NCBI RefSeq assembly: GCF_030867095.1
Contig: NC_081828.1
Coordinates: 3,301,001-3,365,000 of the forward strand
Direction: 5' to 3'
DNA from: Alligator mississippiensis
Taxonomy: Eukaryota; Chordata; Crocodylia; Alligatoridae
Length of the DNA stretch: 64,000 bases
The notes beneath the pieces are model-generated. The model had not been told where the DNA came from. It saw only the letters and a list, made by a program, of their open reading frames with translations, and ran no database searches. This document shows positions 47,000 to 64,000 of this stretch, piece by piece. The translations under genes were made by a program, and so were the position numbers. How positions within the stretch are numbered: the stretch's first letter is position 1; the number at the start of each line of letters is the position of its first letter.

Positions 47000-47216
47000 T
47001 CTGTGAAATCCGGTGAAATATGAACTTCCATTTCTCCCCAGGACAGCTTTTACAGTCTTACGTCCGATGCCTGATGAAGGGTGCTTGTACCTGAAAGCTT
47101 GCAATTAAACACATTTTTTTGCAAAAATCTTGTTGGTTTAATAAAAGATATCATCTCTCCTACGAGCCCTGACTGCCTTTTCCTCTAGACCAATACAGCT
47201 ACAACCTGGATACCTA
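47000..47216 (+). mobile_element. Penelope-like terminal repeat, plus arm
   Basis: GTGAAATATGAACTTCCATT, GCCTGATGAAGGGTGCTTGT, ACCTGAAAGCTTGCAA, TTGGTTTAATAAAAGATATC and CAGCTACAACCTGGATACCT. This copy holds the exact hammerhead-type core words CTGATGA and GAAA. Confidence 0.7.
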
Positions 47217-49184
47217 AGGAACATTAGCATTAACATAAGGGCTTCCCTGCAGGTAAAGCCCCTGGGGGCGTGGGAGGAGAGACCTTAGGCCTTGCAATCT
47301 GCCGTGTGCATGCAGATGGAGGGCACGAGGAGCTGGGCGAGGAGCAGGGAGTTCCCCAACCCATACGTCTAGGAGTCCATGGCCCAGCCCCAGCACAGCG
47401 GGTGACACCGGCTGGGTTCCCTCGGGCTGGCACAGAGACCCTGGTGCCCTGCTCTTCTCCATGCAAAAGGCTGCAGGTGCCTGCAAACAGCGTCCCAGCC
47501 CTCCCCTGGTTTCCCCTTCTCTGTTGCATCAGCTGCAAGCTGCTCATCTTAATGTTCGAGGCTCTTCTTGGCCTATCTGCAACAGGCCCATCTTGTCCCA
47601 CTGTCGACCGCGCTTTGCCCAGCCCAGGTGACTGGTTGGTGCCCTCTCCCAGGCTGCTCCTCACACTTGGGATCCCTCCTTGAGCCCTTGCCGTGGCAGC
47701 TACCCCAAGACCCTCACTCGCCACGCCGACCAACACTTGCTCCTGGTGCCCGAGGCCCCCGGGACTGGACAGAGCAGAGCAGAGCAGAGCAGAGCAGAGC
47801 AAGCCTCTCGGGTGGCAAAGTGCTCTGGGCAGGGGCAGCCTGTGCAGCTCCGAGCACCACAGAGTCCCGGCTCAGGACACAGCGTGCTATAGCAAACAGG
47901 CACCAGGCTGCAGAGCCGGGGAAGGACAGAAGGGACTTTGTAGCCCCCCAGAAAGGACGGGGACACTCGCCCAGGAGGCAGCCCCAATGCAGAGCATTTC
48001 CACAGGTCTGGGGAGGTGCTTGGCCGAGACAGGCTCATCCCAGCGCTGCTCCCTGGAGTGGGATGGACCCCTCCATCACTTTTTTGTACAGCCCCTAGCG
48101 CAAGCAAGCACCGATCCCTAAAAATCCCAGTGAACACGCTGCTATTAGATGCACCGACCTGAAAGCAGAGGTCAGCTCTAGCTCTCATTAAGACTCAGGA
48201 CCAGGATGACACCCCCAACCTCTGCATTGAACCCTTTCCTTGCTGGTACCCCGCTCCCAACACAGCTACATACATCTCGCCTGCAGTCGGGAGCCCCTTA
48301 GGCGCCTGCCTGAACTGGTGAGTGCTAAAAAAGGAGGATTCAGGCGCCGTAACACTGTTCCCCTCCCAGGCTGCACCGTGACCGGTGAGGGGTTAAAAAT
48401 TGAGACCAGCAGACAGACTGCTGCAAACAGGAAGGCCTCCCCAGCCCCAGAGCAGCGGTTTGGGGTTTTCCGTTTTCGGAGAGCCACCGAGACGCAGGCA
48501 CCTTTCCTCTGTGCGGTTCAAGGTGCTTGCTCGGTGACAGCGCCCTGGGTCCGAGGCTGCCGCAGCCCCTCCAAGCTGCATGGGAGGCCTCGAGGGGAAA
48601 AGCAAGACGGGGTGGGGAGAATTTAGTTGCAACACCGGCAAATTCTCCACGCAGGGGTGGATGCAGCGGGTGCATTGGGGTGGCCACAGACCCTTTTCAT
48701 TTCTGCTCCATCCAAACCCCACTGCCCAAGAGAGGCAGCGGCATATCTATTTGGGCAGCAGCAAGCAACTCACTCAACTTTGTGGCTCGTTATAACCTTA
48801 AAATCTTCATGCTACAAGCATTAGTGACCCTCTCTCCTTTCTCATTGCCTTGATGCGCCACGAACCAAGTGAGCTTTTCTCCTGCAACACGGCTGTCTGT
48901 CAGCTGCTCCTGGTCACGATGCTCCTATTTTGCAGCCCTGCAGGCTGTTATAAACTCTAGCTAAACTATTCACTCAGGGGTGGAAATGTTAATTCAGGTG
49001 ACCATCAACTCAAGTTTGGAAATTACTTTTGATGGCTGCACTGTCCAGATGCTCAAGAAGGCTTGTTTTATAAATCAGAAAGAGATGCCTATTTAATTCG
49101 AATGGACTAAAGAGTGTGTGCCCTTGTGAAGAAGGCGAATGGCATCCTGGGGTGCACCACCATGTCCACACCTGCGCTGCATTT
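47217..49184. other. intergenic, no gene seen
   Basis: Apart from the AGAGC microsatellite at 47771-47800, no repeat family or exon was recognised. Open frames on both strands have no familiar motif. Confidence 0.5.
47771..47800 (+). repeat. pentanucleotide microsatellite (AGAGC)6
   Basis: Six perfect AGAGC units. Confidence 0.95.
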
Positions 49185-49515
49185 GGCTCCAATGAGCCCT
49201 GCAACTCCCTGGACTTGAATCTGGACGCACGGTGGGAAGGGGATGCTCAGAGCTGCTGCTTGCGGGGAGGAAGGAGGGTGTTGAAGCAGCTCAGGTAGAT
49301 CAAACCTCCTGCCTGGGACGTCTGGCTTGGTCTGGGATCCCAGCGGGGCACCAGACCTTGCCTTCGGCATAGGAACCGAAGGGAGCAGGGGCCACCAGGC
49401 TTGCAAGGAACCTGCCCCGAGTCTCCTTTGTGCCTTGCTTCCTGCTGCAGCTCTCAGCCACGGGGCAGAGTTGCCGAGTGCCACCATTCCCTTCCCCAGA
49501 GCTGGACGCATGCCA
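49185..49515 (+). repeat. repeat R3, copy 1
   Basis: About 330 bases shared with 50770-51100 in the same orientation: AGCCCTGCAACTCCCTGGAC, TTGAATCTGGACGC, GTGGGAAGGGG, GGGTGTTGAAG, CCTGGGACGTCTGGCTTGGT and CCCCAGAGCTGGACGCATG. On the minus strand both copies keep a similar reading frame (QTKPDVPG, PQAAAL, PPCVQIQVQG against QTKPDVPG, PQAAAL, PPRVQIQVQG). Confidence 0.75.
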
Positions 49516-50769
49516 GTCCTTCAGGTCCCAACACACCTACCATAGAGGAGGGATGAGCTGAGGATCATGAAGCAGGTTATGAGCCTCAGCGGAAAGGATG
49601 TGCTGGCAAGGTGCTTGTCAGTCGTTTAAATTCGGGCTGCCCCTGTGTGGGAGCAGAGGAAGGGAAAGTGTTTTGCTGCCAAGTGAGTCAGAGCCTGGCT
49701 CTAGCGGTTGCCACCGCTTTGCCCAGCTGTGAATGGGCATGTGGCCACACGGGCCAGGAGTCGGGGCAAGGAGGCTACCACATTGCTCGCATGCTTTCCC
49801 TGGCTCGCCTTGACCGCGCCAGTGACCTGCCAGGCTCGGAGGAACCGTCTCCAACTCGTATTTGCTTCTGCAGAGGTCCCCAGCAAACTCAGCCAGCTGA
49901 ATCTTTCTGCCAAACCCACGGCAGCTCTAGGCTTTGTAGAAACGCGGTGGTGGGGGGGCGTTAGCATTGAACTCGACTGAATTCGCACTCGTGTGAGAAC
50001 AGAGCGGTGGAGCTCACACCTCGGTTCACACCTCGTGCTGCAGCCCCTGCTCGTGGAGACTCGCTGAGCAGCGCGGGCCCCGGGTGCTCGGCGTGGGAGG
50101 GCTCTGCGGCAGTGAGCGAGCCGGGCCTCTCGGGAAGAACCAGCGCCTGGGCTGGGCGGTGAGCACGAGCCACCTGCATTTGCCACAAGCTGCAGGGAAG
50201 AGTCCGGCCCTATCCCACCATGCCTCTGCTCAAGCCATGACCTGGCCCATTGCTTGCCTGGATCCAGCATCGGAAGGGGACCAAGTCTTGCTCCTGCGCC
50301 CACGGCACCATCAAGACCATGCCACCCCTATCCCTCCGTTCCCACAGATATCATGAGATGGGCTCCAAAGCCACGAGCCAGAGCCAGGTCTCAGCTCCAG
50401 GTCCACTGGAGGGTCCTTGGCAAGCTCCTCTCTGCAACCAGAAAGACCCGGAGACTTCTAGGATACGTGCACAGGTGGGAAAGAGCAGGATCATAGTGCT
50501 TGGGGGTATGCACGATCCATGCTGGTTGAGGCAGCGACATCTGCTCCTACTACCCCCTTCCTAGGAAGGGCTAACAAGCAGAGCTGGGGCCCGGAAAAGC
50601 ATGCCAGAGCTGCAGCTGAAGGGAACCAGAAATAGTACATCCCTTGGGTTGGGATGAATGCAGCAGCTGGAGGGGTGGCCAGCCATGGGGGTCTTCAGAG
50701 CCAATGCCCCATTAGTCTGTTCCCGGTGCGACACCCCCATAATGCAGCTGTCCCTTTGCTCAGCACCGG

Positions 50770-51100
50770 CCGTAGACCCTCCAGCGAGCCCTGCAGTTCC
50801 CTGGACTTGAATCTGGACGCGTGGTGGGAAGGGGCTGCCCAGAGCTGCTGCTTGGGGGAAGGAAGGAGGGTGTTGAAGAGGCTCAGGTAGACCAGACCAA
50901 ATGCTCAGCTGCTTGCCTGGGACGTCTGGCTTGGTCTGGGGTCCCAGTGGGACACCAGGAATTGAAGGGAGCAGGGGCCACAAGGCTTGCGAAGTGCCTG
51001 CCCCGAGACTCCTCGTGCGTTGCTTTGCTGCAGCTCTCAGCCGCGGGGCAGCGTTGCTGTGCGCCGCCATTCCCCTCCCCAGAGCTGGACGCATGTCATC
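50770..51100 (+). repeat. repeat R3, copy 2
   Basis: Second copy of the 49185 repeat, about 1.6 kb away. It carries small indels relative to copy 1, near the AGGTAGAC and CACCAG words. Either a local segmental duplication or two insertions of one repeat family. Confidence 0.75.
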
Positions 51101-51587
51101 CACGCACGGCCAGCGTATACCCCAGCCCTGTGCCGGCCACGCCATTCACAGCGAATGGGGAGTCATGCATCAAGCGGAGGAGTCTGTGCCACTATTGCAG
51201 CGGTCGAGTGTTTTCCTCTAGCTCTGTCCTGGCCACGGCAAGTGATGGAGCCCGCTAGGCCCACGGCGCTGCCCCGCACGAGCAAAGCAGAGAGCTGGGC
51301 GGTGGGTGAAGCAGTTCGGCCGACTTTTCTCTGCTGCAGGCACCGCTCGTGCTGGCTGGTTGCAAACAGTTCGGAGCCAGGCCCTGGCTCAGCCTGCCGA
51401 GCAACAGAGCTGTGACGCACGTAGGTCGAGCGTGGTAGAGGGAAGAAAAGCCACTAAACACAACCAGATTCATTATGGGAGCCCTTGTGTACCGCACAGG
51501 GCAGTGGGGACATCTAGCGACTAACTCATGTCGGAGCAGCTCAGGTATTCAATTTTTGGTATGAACATATAAGAAACCTCCTTGGGC

Positions 51588-51660
51588 CAGCACCCCGCGG
51601 CTCCAGGCGCTGCACGAACACGGTGCACAGACAAACACGGACTGTCCACACCTGAGACTG
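51588..51660 (+). repeat. MIR/CORE-like SINE fragment
   Basis: CTCCAGGCGCTGCACGAACA and ACACGGACTGTCC recall the GGTGCTGTACAAACA and ACAGTCC landmarks of MIR-like SINEs. Diverged. Confidence 0.35.
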
Positions 51661-52189
51661 AGACTAGCGGGGCTTTGCTCAGCTCACACCACTCGGTTCA
51701 AACTCCTTAACCTCCCACCGAGACCATCGATAGCCTGGAGGGCCCAGGATGGATGCGTTTCATCTCCAGCACCAGGAGAGTTTGTTTGGTTTTTTTTTTT
51801 TTTCCTGAAACCCAAAATGTCCGATTTGATTTTAATAATCCCCGAAAGCTCAAATGAAAAAGGAAAACGTCGGAGGCGTTCAAAGCAAGCCTTTTGTTTC
51901 CAAAAAGGTCAAGATGAAAGCTTTCCCCTTTTGCTGGCATTCCCCCCAGCTGAGGCAGCTCAAATATCTGCATACCAGTCTGCAAAACAATTCTTCTTTA
52001 ATTAATCCCAGTCGGGGCTTGGGGAAAAAGAGGTTGCACCTGAAAGATTTCTCCCAGCTTTTCCTGGCTGAGCAGATAAGGCAGCAGCACGGGGTAATGG
52101 CACTTCTTTGGTGAAACTAAAGCAACCGGGCCCTTCTTTTTCTGCACCTGTCTGAGCTCTCACACCTCATCCAGGCAAGCCTTTTTTTG

Positions 52190-52280
52190 AGTAGATGTGA
52201 TATCTTTTATTAGACCAACTGAGTAGTTGGAAAAAAGTTCTTTGCAAGCTTTTGGGCGCAGTCACCTGCTCCTCGCACTT
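52190..52280 (-). mobile_element. Penelope-like terminal repeat, single arm
   Basis: TGATATCTTTTATTAGACCA, ACTGAGTAGTTGGAAAAAAG, TTCTTTGCAAGCTTTTGGGC. Read in reverse it matches the arms at 36.7 and 47.0 kb. Confidence 0.65.
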
Positions 52281-52409
52281 GCTGAATGGCAAAGGGAATA
52301 AGGAGAAGGGTAGGTAGTTTCCATCAAGACTCCCCTAACCGTTTGGGGATGCTAAGAGCTGAATGCCTTGTTCAAACCTGGCGCACAAAAAACTAGAACC
52401 ATTGGTTCC

Positions 52410-52450
52410 AAAATGATACCTTTTATTAGACCAACTGGGAAAGCGCAAGG
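52410..52450 (-). mobile_element. Penelope-like terminal repeat remnant
   Basis: TGATACCTTTTATTAGACCA followed by ACTGGGAAAG is a short second piece 0.2 kb from the copy at 52190, in the same orientation. Confidence 0.5.
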
Positions 52451-52544
52451 AAATTGTCCTTTTCTGCATGCTCAAACTGAGCACTACGCGGGTTGGCCCA
52501 ATCCCAACATCCGAAGGCTACTCCAGTTTGCAGCGGTGCATCCA

Positions 52545-52600
52545 ATTTTGGACTAGATGACCGCTGGAGGTCCCCTCCGGCCCCACTTCTCTGTCACTGG
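52545..52600 (+). mobile_element. CR1 LINE 3' end, sense orientation
   Basis: TTTTGGACTAGATGACCGCT followed by GGAGGTCCCCTCCGGCC is the terminal CR1 phrase in forward orientation, opposite to the other CR1 copies in the window. Very short. Confidence 0.55.
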
Positions 52601-53490
52601 ACAATACAGCAAGGGAAGCCCTGCAGAAAATGGTCCTCAGAGCGACCTCAAAGTTCACTAGGGGAGGATTTCTCTGAAGGAAAAGCTCTTTTCCAACTTC
52701 TTTCCTAAGAAACCATTGCCTCTTCCAGCCTAGGAGCCAGGCTGTATCGTGGGCAGAGGAGAACCAGTGAAACCCATGGGGCACCAACAACGGCAGCAGA
52801 GTTTCATCAGCTTCATGGCTGGAAATCTGCCCCGGGGACCCGTTGGGGAGTAGAAAAAGCAACTCACCCTCCTCTTTTAGCCTGGGGAGACAGGGCGAAA
52901 AATAGGGGAGACCCTTGCTGAGCATGCTCTTTGCTTACACTTTTGAAACATAACCCTAACGAAGCAAGGTTCATTGAGCCCTGTAGTCCTAGTTAGCCCT
53001 GTCCCATCCACCTCCAACCCACCCAACATTTGCAAGGGAGTCTCGCTGCTGGGGGAGGGGGTGCTATTAAAAGCCAGCCTAATTAGCAGCAGAGATGGCT
53101 CAGGTTGGAGAGGAAGGAGATTGGTAAATAGGAAATGGGGTGAAGGATGAGTTAAAGGCCAGGCTGGGAAGTAAACGGTGGTTGAGGCTTGCCAGTCCCA
53201 TAAAGACCATCCATCCCCTTGACACAAGCAGTAGCAATGGAGTCAGGGCAGCTCGTTTCCTCTCAGCTGCCCCGTCTAACGAGTGTGGAGGAGATCAACC
53301 GTCCTCCTGCCGTGATCACAGCTTTCTTCTCCCCCCTCCCCTCTGCTTCATCATTAGGAGCAGGGCCCCGAGGGCGCGTCTCACCCCCCAAGCAAACATC
53401 AGGACAAATGCAATGTTGCCAACTCTCATGATTTTTGGCATTGTTCTTAAAGTCTATGCTTCGGGAATGTGAAAAACTTAGCTCTTTCTT

Positions 53491-53548
53491 TTATATATAC
53501 ACACTCACATATATACACATATATATGCACACACACACACACACACGC
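53491..53548. repeat. TA/CA microsatellite
   Basis: Alternating TATATA and CACACA blocks, ending GCATGCATACG. Directly after it GTGGGTCTGCAA occurs twice about 26 bases apart. Confidence 0.85.
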
Positions 53549-56227
53549 ATGCATACGTAAGTGGGTCTGCAATATATAAATAAAAGTGGGTCTGCAAGGC
53601 AAATGGGCCTGCAAGGACATCCGTCATCCCCTCTGGTCCAGCAAAAAGTCATAAAGCACCCCAAAATATACCCCTCTCTGCCAGCACGACCCAGGAGGAA
53701 GCCCAAGGTCACTGCCAGTGGAGGTCAAGCATGCTTTGAAGTGGCTAGGAAATGCACTGCACCCTGTCCCCAATCAGGCCTTGAAGTGGGGGCAAATTCC
53801 CTCAAGCCCCCAAGACTGGCAACTGGTTTCATCCCGGACAGGCGAGCAAAACCGGCCAGGCAGAGCTCGAGAGGTTGCTAAATCCCACCTACCCGAGGCA
53901 TCCTCCCAACATTTGGCACATCCAATGCTTCACAAGAGGACGGAGCCACCTCGGAGCAGATAACGCATTCAAGTGATTCAGCTCCCATCATCTACTGTCC
54001 CCAGGGCGGGTCTGTAGCTTGGCAGGAGGCCACAGAGGAGATGCAGAACATGTCCCAGTGCATGTAGAGACAGAGGCCAACCACGCTGGGGTCAACAGGT
54101 CTGCAAGATTTATTCTGAAAAAATAACTGGCTTCAGAAAGCAACAGCTTCTCGCACAGCCCGTGCCCCCCGCTCGAGCGCACGCAGGCCCCAGCCCCTAC
54201 GGCCGGGCAGCCTCTCGGACCGCATCTTTGCTTACAGCACAGCAGCGAGGCCGAAAGAGGAGAGAGGGATGGACAACACTGAAGTGGTACCTGGAGAACA
54301 GATCTAGCAGGAGGGGAAGGACATTTCCACCCAGCTGAACTATGGGGTGAAACCTGGTCCCGATGGGGATGACCAGGGCAGCCGTCTTTGGGGTCAACAG
54401 ATGGACAAGGCCACCAGTCCAGTTCAGCGGGGCACCACGTGCAGCAACGGCTACAGAGACATTCAGTTGCTCGAAGGGGGATCTTGTAAAAGGAAGTTGC
54501 ATTAGAGGATCCCCCTCGACACCCTGCCCCTGGAAGAGCCAAGGTGTAAGGGCGGGAGAGCAGCCACCACATCCGACTCCCCACGGGTCTAAACCCACGG
54601 AGGAGCAGGAGCAGCACCGTGGGGATAACCCCTTATGGGGACTGGGGAAAAAAAGAAAACACAAAAGAAGAACTTTATTTAAGAAGTTTTGCCTGTAAAA
54701 GGCAGTGGGGAAAACTGGGTGCAGACACGAGGCAAGGGATGTGCGTGGTGGGCGCTCGCGGTTCAGAAACAAGACGTATAGCTCCATGGTAAACCAGGAT
54801 CCAGCTGCTTGTGGGTTCGCCCCTCCATTGCAACCACATTACAGGAATGCGTGCAAAGGTTTCTGCATGGCTTATAGACCTGAAGGCAGAGGGGCAGGTG
54901 GTGACCTGTTACCTCTTGCACAAAAGCCAAGATCTCTTGGGATTTTACAAACTCAAAACATTTTAAGTGAACAAAAGACTCCTAAACATCCCTACCCCTT
55001 CCTTGCTGGACGAAAGGTCCCTTCCAGTGTATCTGGACTGCCAAAAACAGCCTCTCCAGGGGAAACCCCACTTGCATTGCCAAGTGAAGATTGAGGGGGA
55101 AGATCTTGATCTCCCCCTCTCCTAAAGGAAAAAAAAGAGCTTTTATGGGTTTTCCCAAAGATCACAGGGGAAAAGGAGGAGGATGAGAACATGAGAAGAC
55201 CTTGCAGCTTGCTAGCATTGCTACAGGGCTGTTCCTAGCAGCTCTCTCCCTCCTTCCCTCTGGAAGATGTCGTGGTCCTTACGGTGCTGCCACGTGGCAT
55301 CACACTGGCAGGGACCCGTCGCTAATCCTTTCCCTCCACCCCAAGAACAACACAATGGAGAAGAGCATAAAAAATTAGTACCAGGTCCAGGCCCTCTGCA
55401 TTTATTTCAGCTCATGGCTTTGGAGGATTCCTAGACCCGGAGCGGGGGTCCAGTTGCTAGCAAAAAGCAATGAGGCTCGACTGCAATTCTGGTGGGGAAG
55501 AGGGTTCGATGTGCCCGGCGGGCCACCATCGCCTTGCCAAAGGCCACTTCCCGAGCAAAAGCTCAGAGTAAACAGACGGGACAAGGTGACCCAGAGCCAG
55601 GTCCCAGGTAGCGGGAACACGGTGCCCAGGCCAGCAGCAGCTCTCCGGGTGGCTCCCGGTGCACCCTCCTGCTCCCAACCCGCAAATAAATAAATAAGTT
55701 AAGGTAGTGTCGGATGCAGGGTGCTGCCTGGGTCTGGGCTCGCAGGCTCAGCATAACCCCCCCACCCCAGCTTCATTTGCAGCAAGGCCCACGGAGCGCC
55801 CCTCAAAACGCCGAGAGCACCCGTGACCCAGCCAAGGGACCGTGCCCACGTCCCTGGCCCGTGCAGCAGCAGGGAAGGAGGCTGGGGTCAGGGGTCCCAC
55901 ACCGCAAGCAGCTCACGTGTGCACCCCAGTCCTGGAAGAAGGGGGTCCCACGCATTTAACCCTTGACCTCCCTGCCCAATGCAAAGCTGGACTGCCTCAG
56001 CGTGCCAGGGCTGGAATCGGCGCTTCAACCCGGCCACCCAAACGCTACCCCCTTGGGGCTCTGCCGGCCTGACAGGGACCCAGGGCCACCACTATGTCCC
56101 CGGGACGAGTTTGCCAGCCCTGGGGCTGGGGCGCAGCCAGGGAGCAGAGATGCTTAGTGGAAGCGCCCGTGGCACAGGGACCCCGCGAGCCCCGCAGCCC
56201 GCGGCTGGTTTGCAGGCCGCGGAGATG

Positions 56228-56400
56228 CAGGTCTTGGATGTAGAAAAGGGGCGTGAGCCCATTAAAGAGGCGGGACCTCCCCCAGCTCCACCCACAAACC
56301 CGGGCGAGAGCCACGGCCCACAGCCTCATTGGTGTGCCAGCAGCGCGGGAAACCCTTCCTGAGGAGCTGATTGGCCAAAGGGGAAAATATGCATTGACCA
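56228..56400. promoter_or_regulatory. candidate CCAAT-containing regulatory block
   Basis: Two inverted CCAAT boxes (CTCATTGGTG at about 56327 and CTGATTGGCC at about 56370), GC-box-like GGCGGGAC words and an ATATGCAT word lie within 170 bases of CpG-rich DNA downstream of POMGNT1. No gene start is visible beside it. Confidence 0.25.
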
Positions 56401-57530
56401 CTGCAAGGACAGGGCCAGAAAGCCACGGGCCACGGGCTGCAGGCGGGGGATGGAGAAGGAAGGCATGGTCAGCACCATGCCCGACCCCGCTAAGGCACCG
56501 GCAGTGGGGAGGGGACCCCACATCCTCCAGGTCCCTGAATTCCTGCCCTTCGCGTACCAAGCTGCCCCCATCCGGAGGACACGAGACGGCAGCTCCCTCG
56601 CACCCAGGGTAGCACAGGGGCTCGAAGCCATCCCACCAGCACGTGCCCCTGCAGAGGCTGCGAGGGATGGGCCCCAGCCCCCAGTGCTTTCCACCCACCG
56701 GCCGGGGCGAAGGGGAGGCCGATCTCCACCCTCGCTCGGCAAGGCACTTCATCCTCTTGCTGGCGGGCTGTGCTCTTCCCCTCGAGCATCCTAGCGGGGC
56801 AAGCACCGGGGTCCCCGGTTACCCAGGCCGGGCGAAGCCCAGCGCACATGCAACCTTGCAGAGTCACCGACGCCGGCACCCCCCGCTCGAGTCCAGGACC
56901 ACGCTAGCGTGGGGGGCAAAACCGGGCGGCGAGCCAGGCAGGGCAGGGATCCGTCGGAGGAGACGGAGCAAGCACAAACCCGACGCCACGAGGCTCCTGC
57001 CCCCAAAGTCCTTCCACATGCAGGGTGTACCGTGTCCCCTCCTGCCCACTACGGAGGGGGATGTTTCGCGTCTAGGAAGAGCCATCCCGCAGCCCCGCTC
57101 GGAGAAGCCGCCGGAGGGGCACGTGCCCGCCGAGAGCCGGCTGCACCAGAGTCAAATAAATAAAACCCAACCCAAAGCAGTCGGTGCTTCACAGGGGGCC
57201 AGACCGGCTGTGGGGCGAAGCAGGAGCCAGTGCATGGAGAACGCTCCTGCCTTTCCCCATCCCTGGGGATGCAAGGAAGAGTTAGTATGGAGTCAGTGTT
57301 AAAACAGCCAGGGACTTGCACGGCGGGGGTGGTGTAAAATCTCACAGACCCCAAACCGGGGAGGGGGTCCGGCTCCCAGTCCTCCCGCGTCAGGGCATAG
57401 CCGATTTCCTCCCCTGTCGTACCACGCCGGGCGGCTGCCATGCCCAGCATCCCATGGCCCCGCTGCCCAGGCCCCGCTCCTCCTCCTCTGCCTGGGCGGT
57501 GGCGACGTGGCGACTCCACCGGCGCCAGCC

Positions 57531-63710
<6,180 letters not shown>

Positions 63711-64000
63711 CTGCGGACAGGAGAGAGACGGGAGGGGCTGAAACCAGCTGGGAGCTGATGCAAGGGAGGGTCCCACGGCAAGGGTGGGAGGGATGCTTGC
63801 ATTTCACGGGGCAGAAGTGTCCCCCTAAGACTCCCATTGCTTTCAACCTGAGTCCTTCAGGGATGGCTGGAGAGCCTCCAAGCCGGGGCAGCACCCACCA
63901 GGGCAGGGGTGGCCACGACCCGGGTGGGAACGCAGGAGGGAAGCACGAGATGGCTCTCACCCGAGGGCAGGACTCTGGAGGCCTGCATCCCCATCCGAGG
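63711..64000 (-). other. POMGNT1 intron at the right window edge
   Basis: Sequence upstream of the exon starting at 63710. A GT donor-like word at about 63960 was tested, but none of its frames gives the expected NYLYR end of the preceding exon, so this remains intron. Confidence 0.7.

Larger units (their letters stand above)
52601..57530. other. region between repeats and the POMGNT1 stop codon, no independent gene seen
   Basis: Reading leftward this should include the POMGNT1 3' UTR. Minus-strand AATAAA words lie at 55406-55401, 54679-54674 and 54112-54107; none is close to the stop. A TA/CA microsatellite lies at 53491-53548. The 56.1-57.5 kb part is CpG-rich and has two inverted CCAAT boxes at about 56330 and 56370. 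No exon outside POMGNT1 was supportable. Confidence 0.45.

Noticed and set aside
53988-54787. Overlapping minus-strand frames of about 200 codons, considered as a separate gene
   Set aside because: No familiar motif, proline/cysteine/serine-rich composition, and the region may be POMGNT1 3' UTR or intergenic.
63950-64000. An exon ending in a GT donor near 63960
   Set aside because: No frame yields the POMGNT1 residues expected before the exon at 63710.

Overview
This window is vertebrate nuclear DNA. Interrupted genes with GT-AG introns, CR1 LINE fragments, MIR-like SINEs, Penelope-like repeat ends and a solo retroviral LTR point to a sauropsid. The repeat mix (many reverse-oriented CR1 3' ends plus 'two-armed' Penelope-like terminal repeats) suggests a crocodilian, though a turtle cannot be excluded from sequence alone.

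Gene layout. Three genes in conserved order and orientation can be read: the 5' end of PIK3R3 on the minus strand (about 0.7-2.0 kb), complete TSPAN1 on the plus strand (about 16.0-23.05 kb), and the 3' half of POMGNT1 on the minus strand (57.5-63.7 kb, running off the right edge). This matches the human chromosome 1 order PIK3R3 - TSPAN1 - POMGNT1. The coding parts were assembled exon by exon with phases that close exactly: TSPAN1 is 7 coding exons and 239 residues; POMGNT1 shows 12 coding exons and 345 C-terminal residues plus one split codon.

Regions. 0-2.4 kb: PIK3R3 promoter, a non-coding first exon, and an exon encoding a p85-type SH3 domain. Mammalian p55-gamma proteins lack an SH3 domain, so this is the most notable gene-level feature. 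2.4-16 kb: intergenic, GC-rich, with CR1-like repeats, long CA/TG-type arrays, a repeat pair and two strong CTCF-like motifs before TSPAN1. 16-23 kb: TSPAN1, with a CpG-rich first coding intron carrying a cluster of YY1-like motifs. 23-57.5 kb: a 34 kb gene-poor stretch between convergent TSPAN1 and POMGNT1, filled with CR1, Penelope-like, MITE, LTR and unnamed repeats; I find no convincing host exon in it. 57.5-64 kb: POMGNT1, including one non-canonical GC-AG intron.

The genes do not form an operon or a shared pathway. PIK3R3 is a phosphoinositide 3-kinase regulatory subunit, TSPAN1 an epithelial tetraspanin, and POMGNT1 a Golgi glycosyltransferase of alpha-dystroglycan O-mannosylation. What links them is conserved synteny. 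No tRNA, rRNA, CRISPR array or prokaryote-type system was seen.
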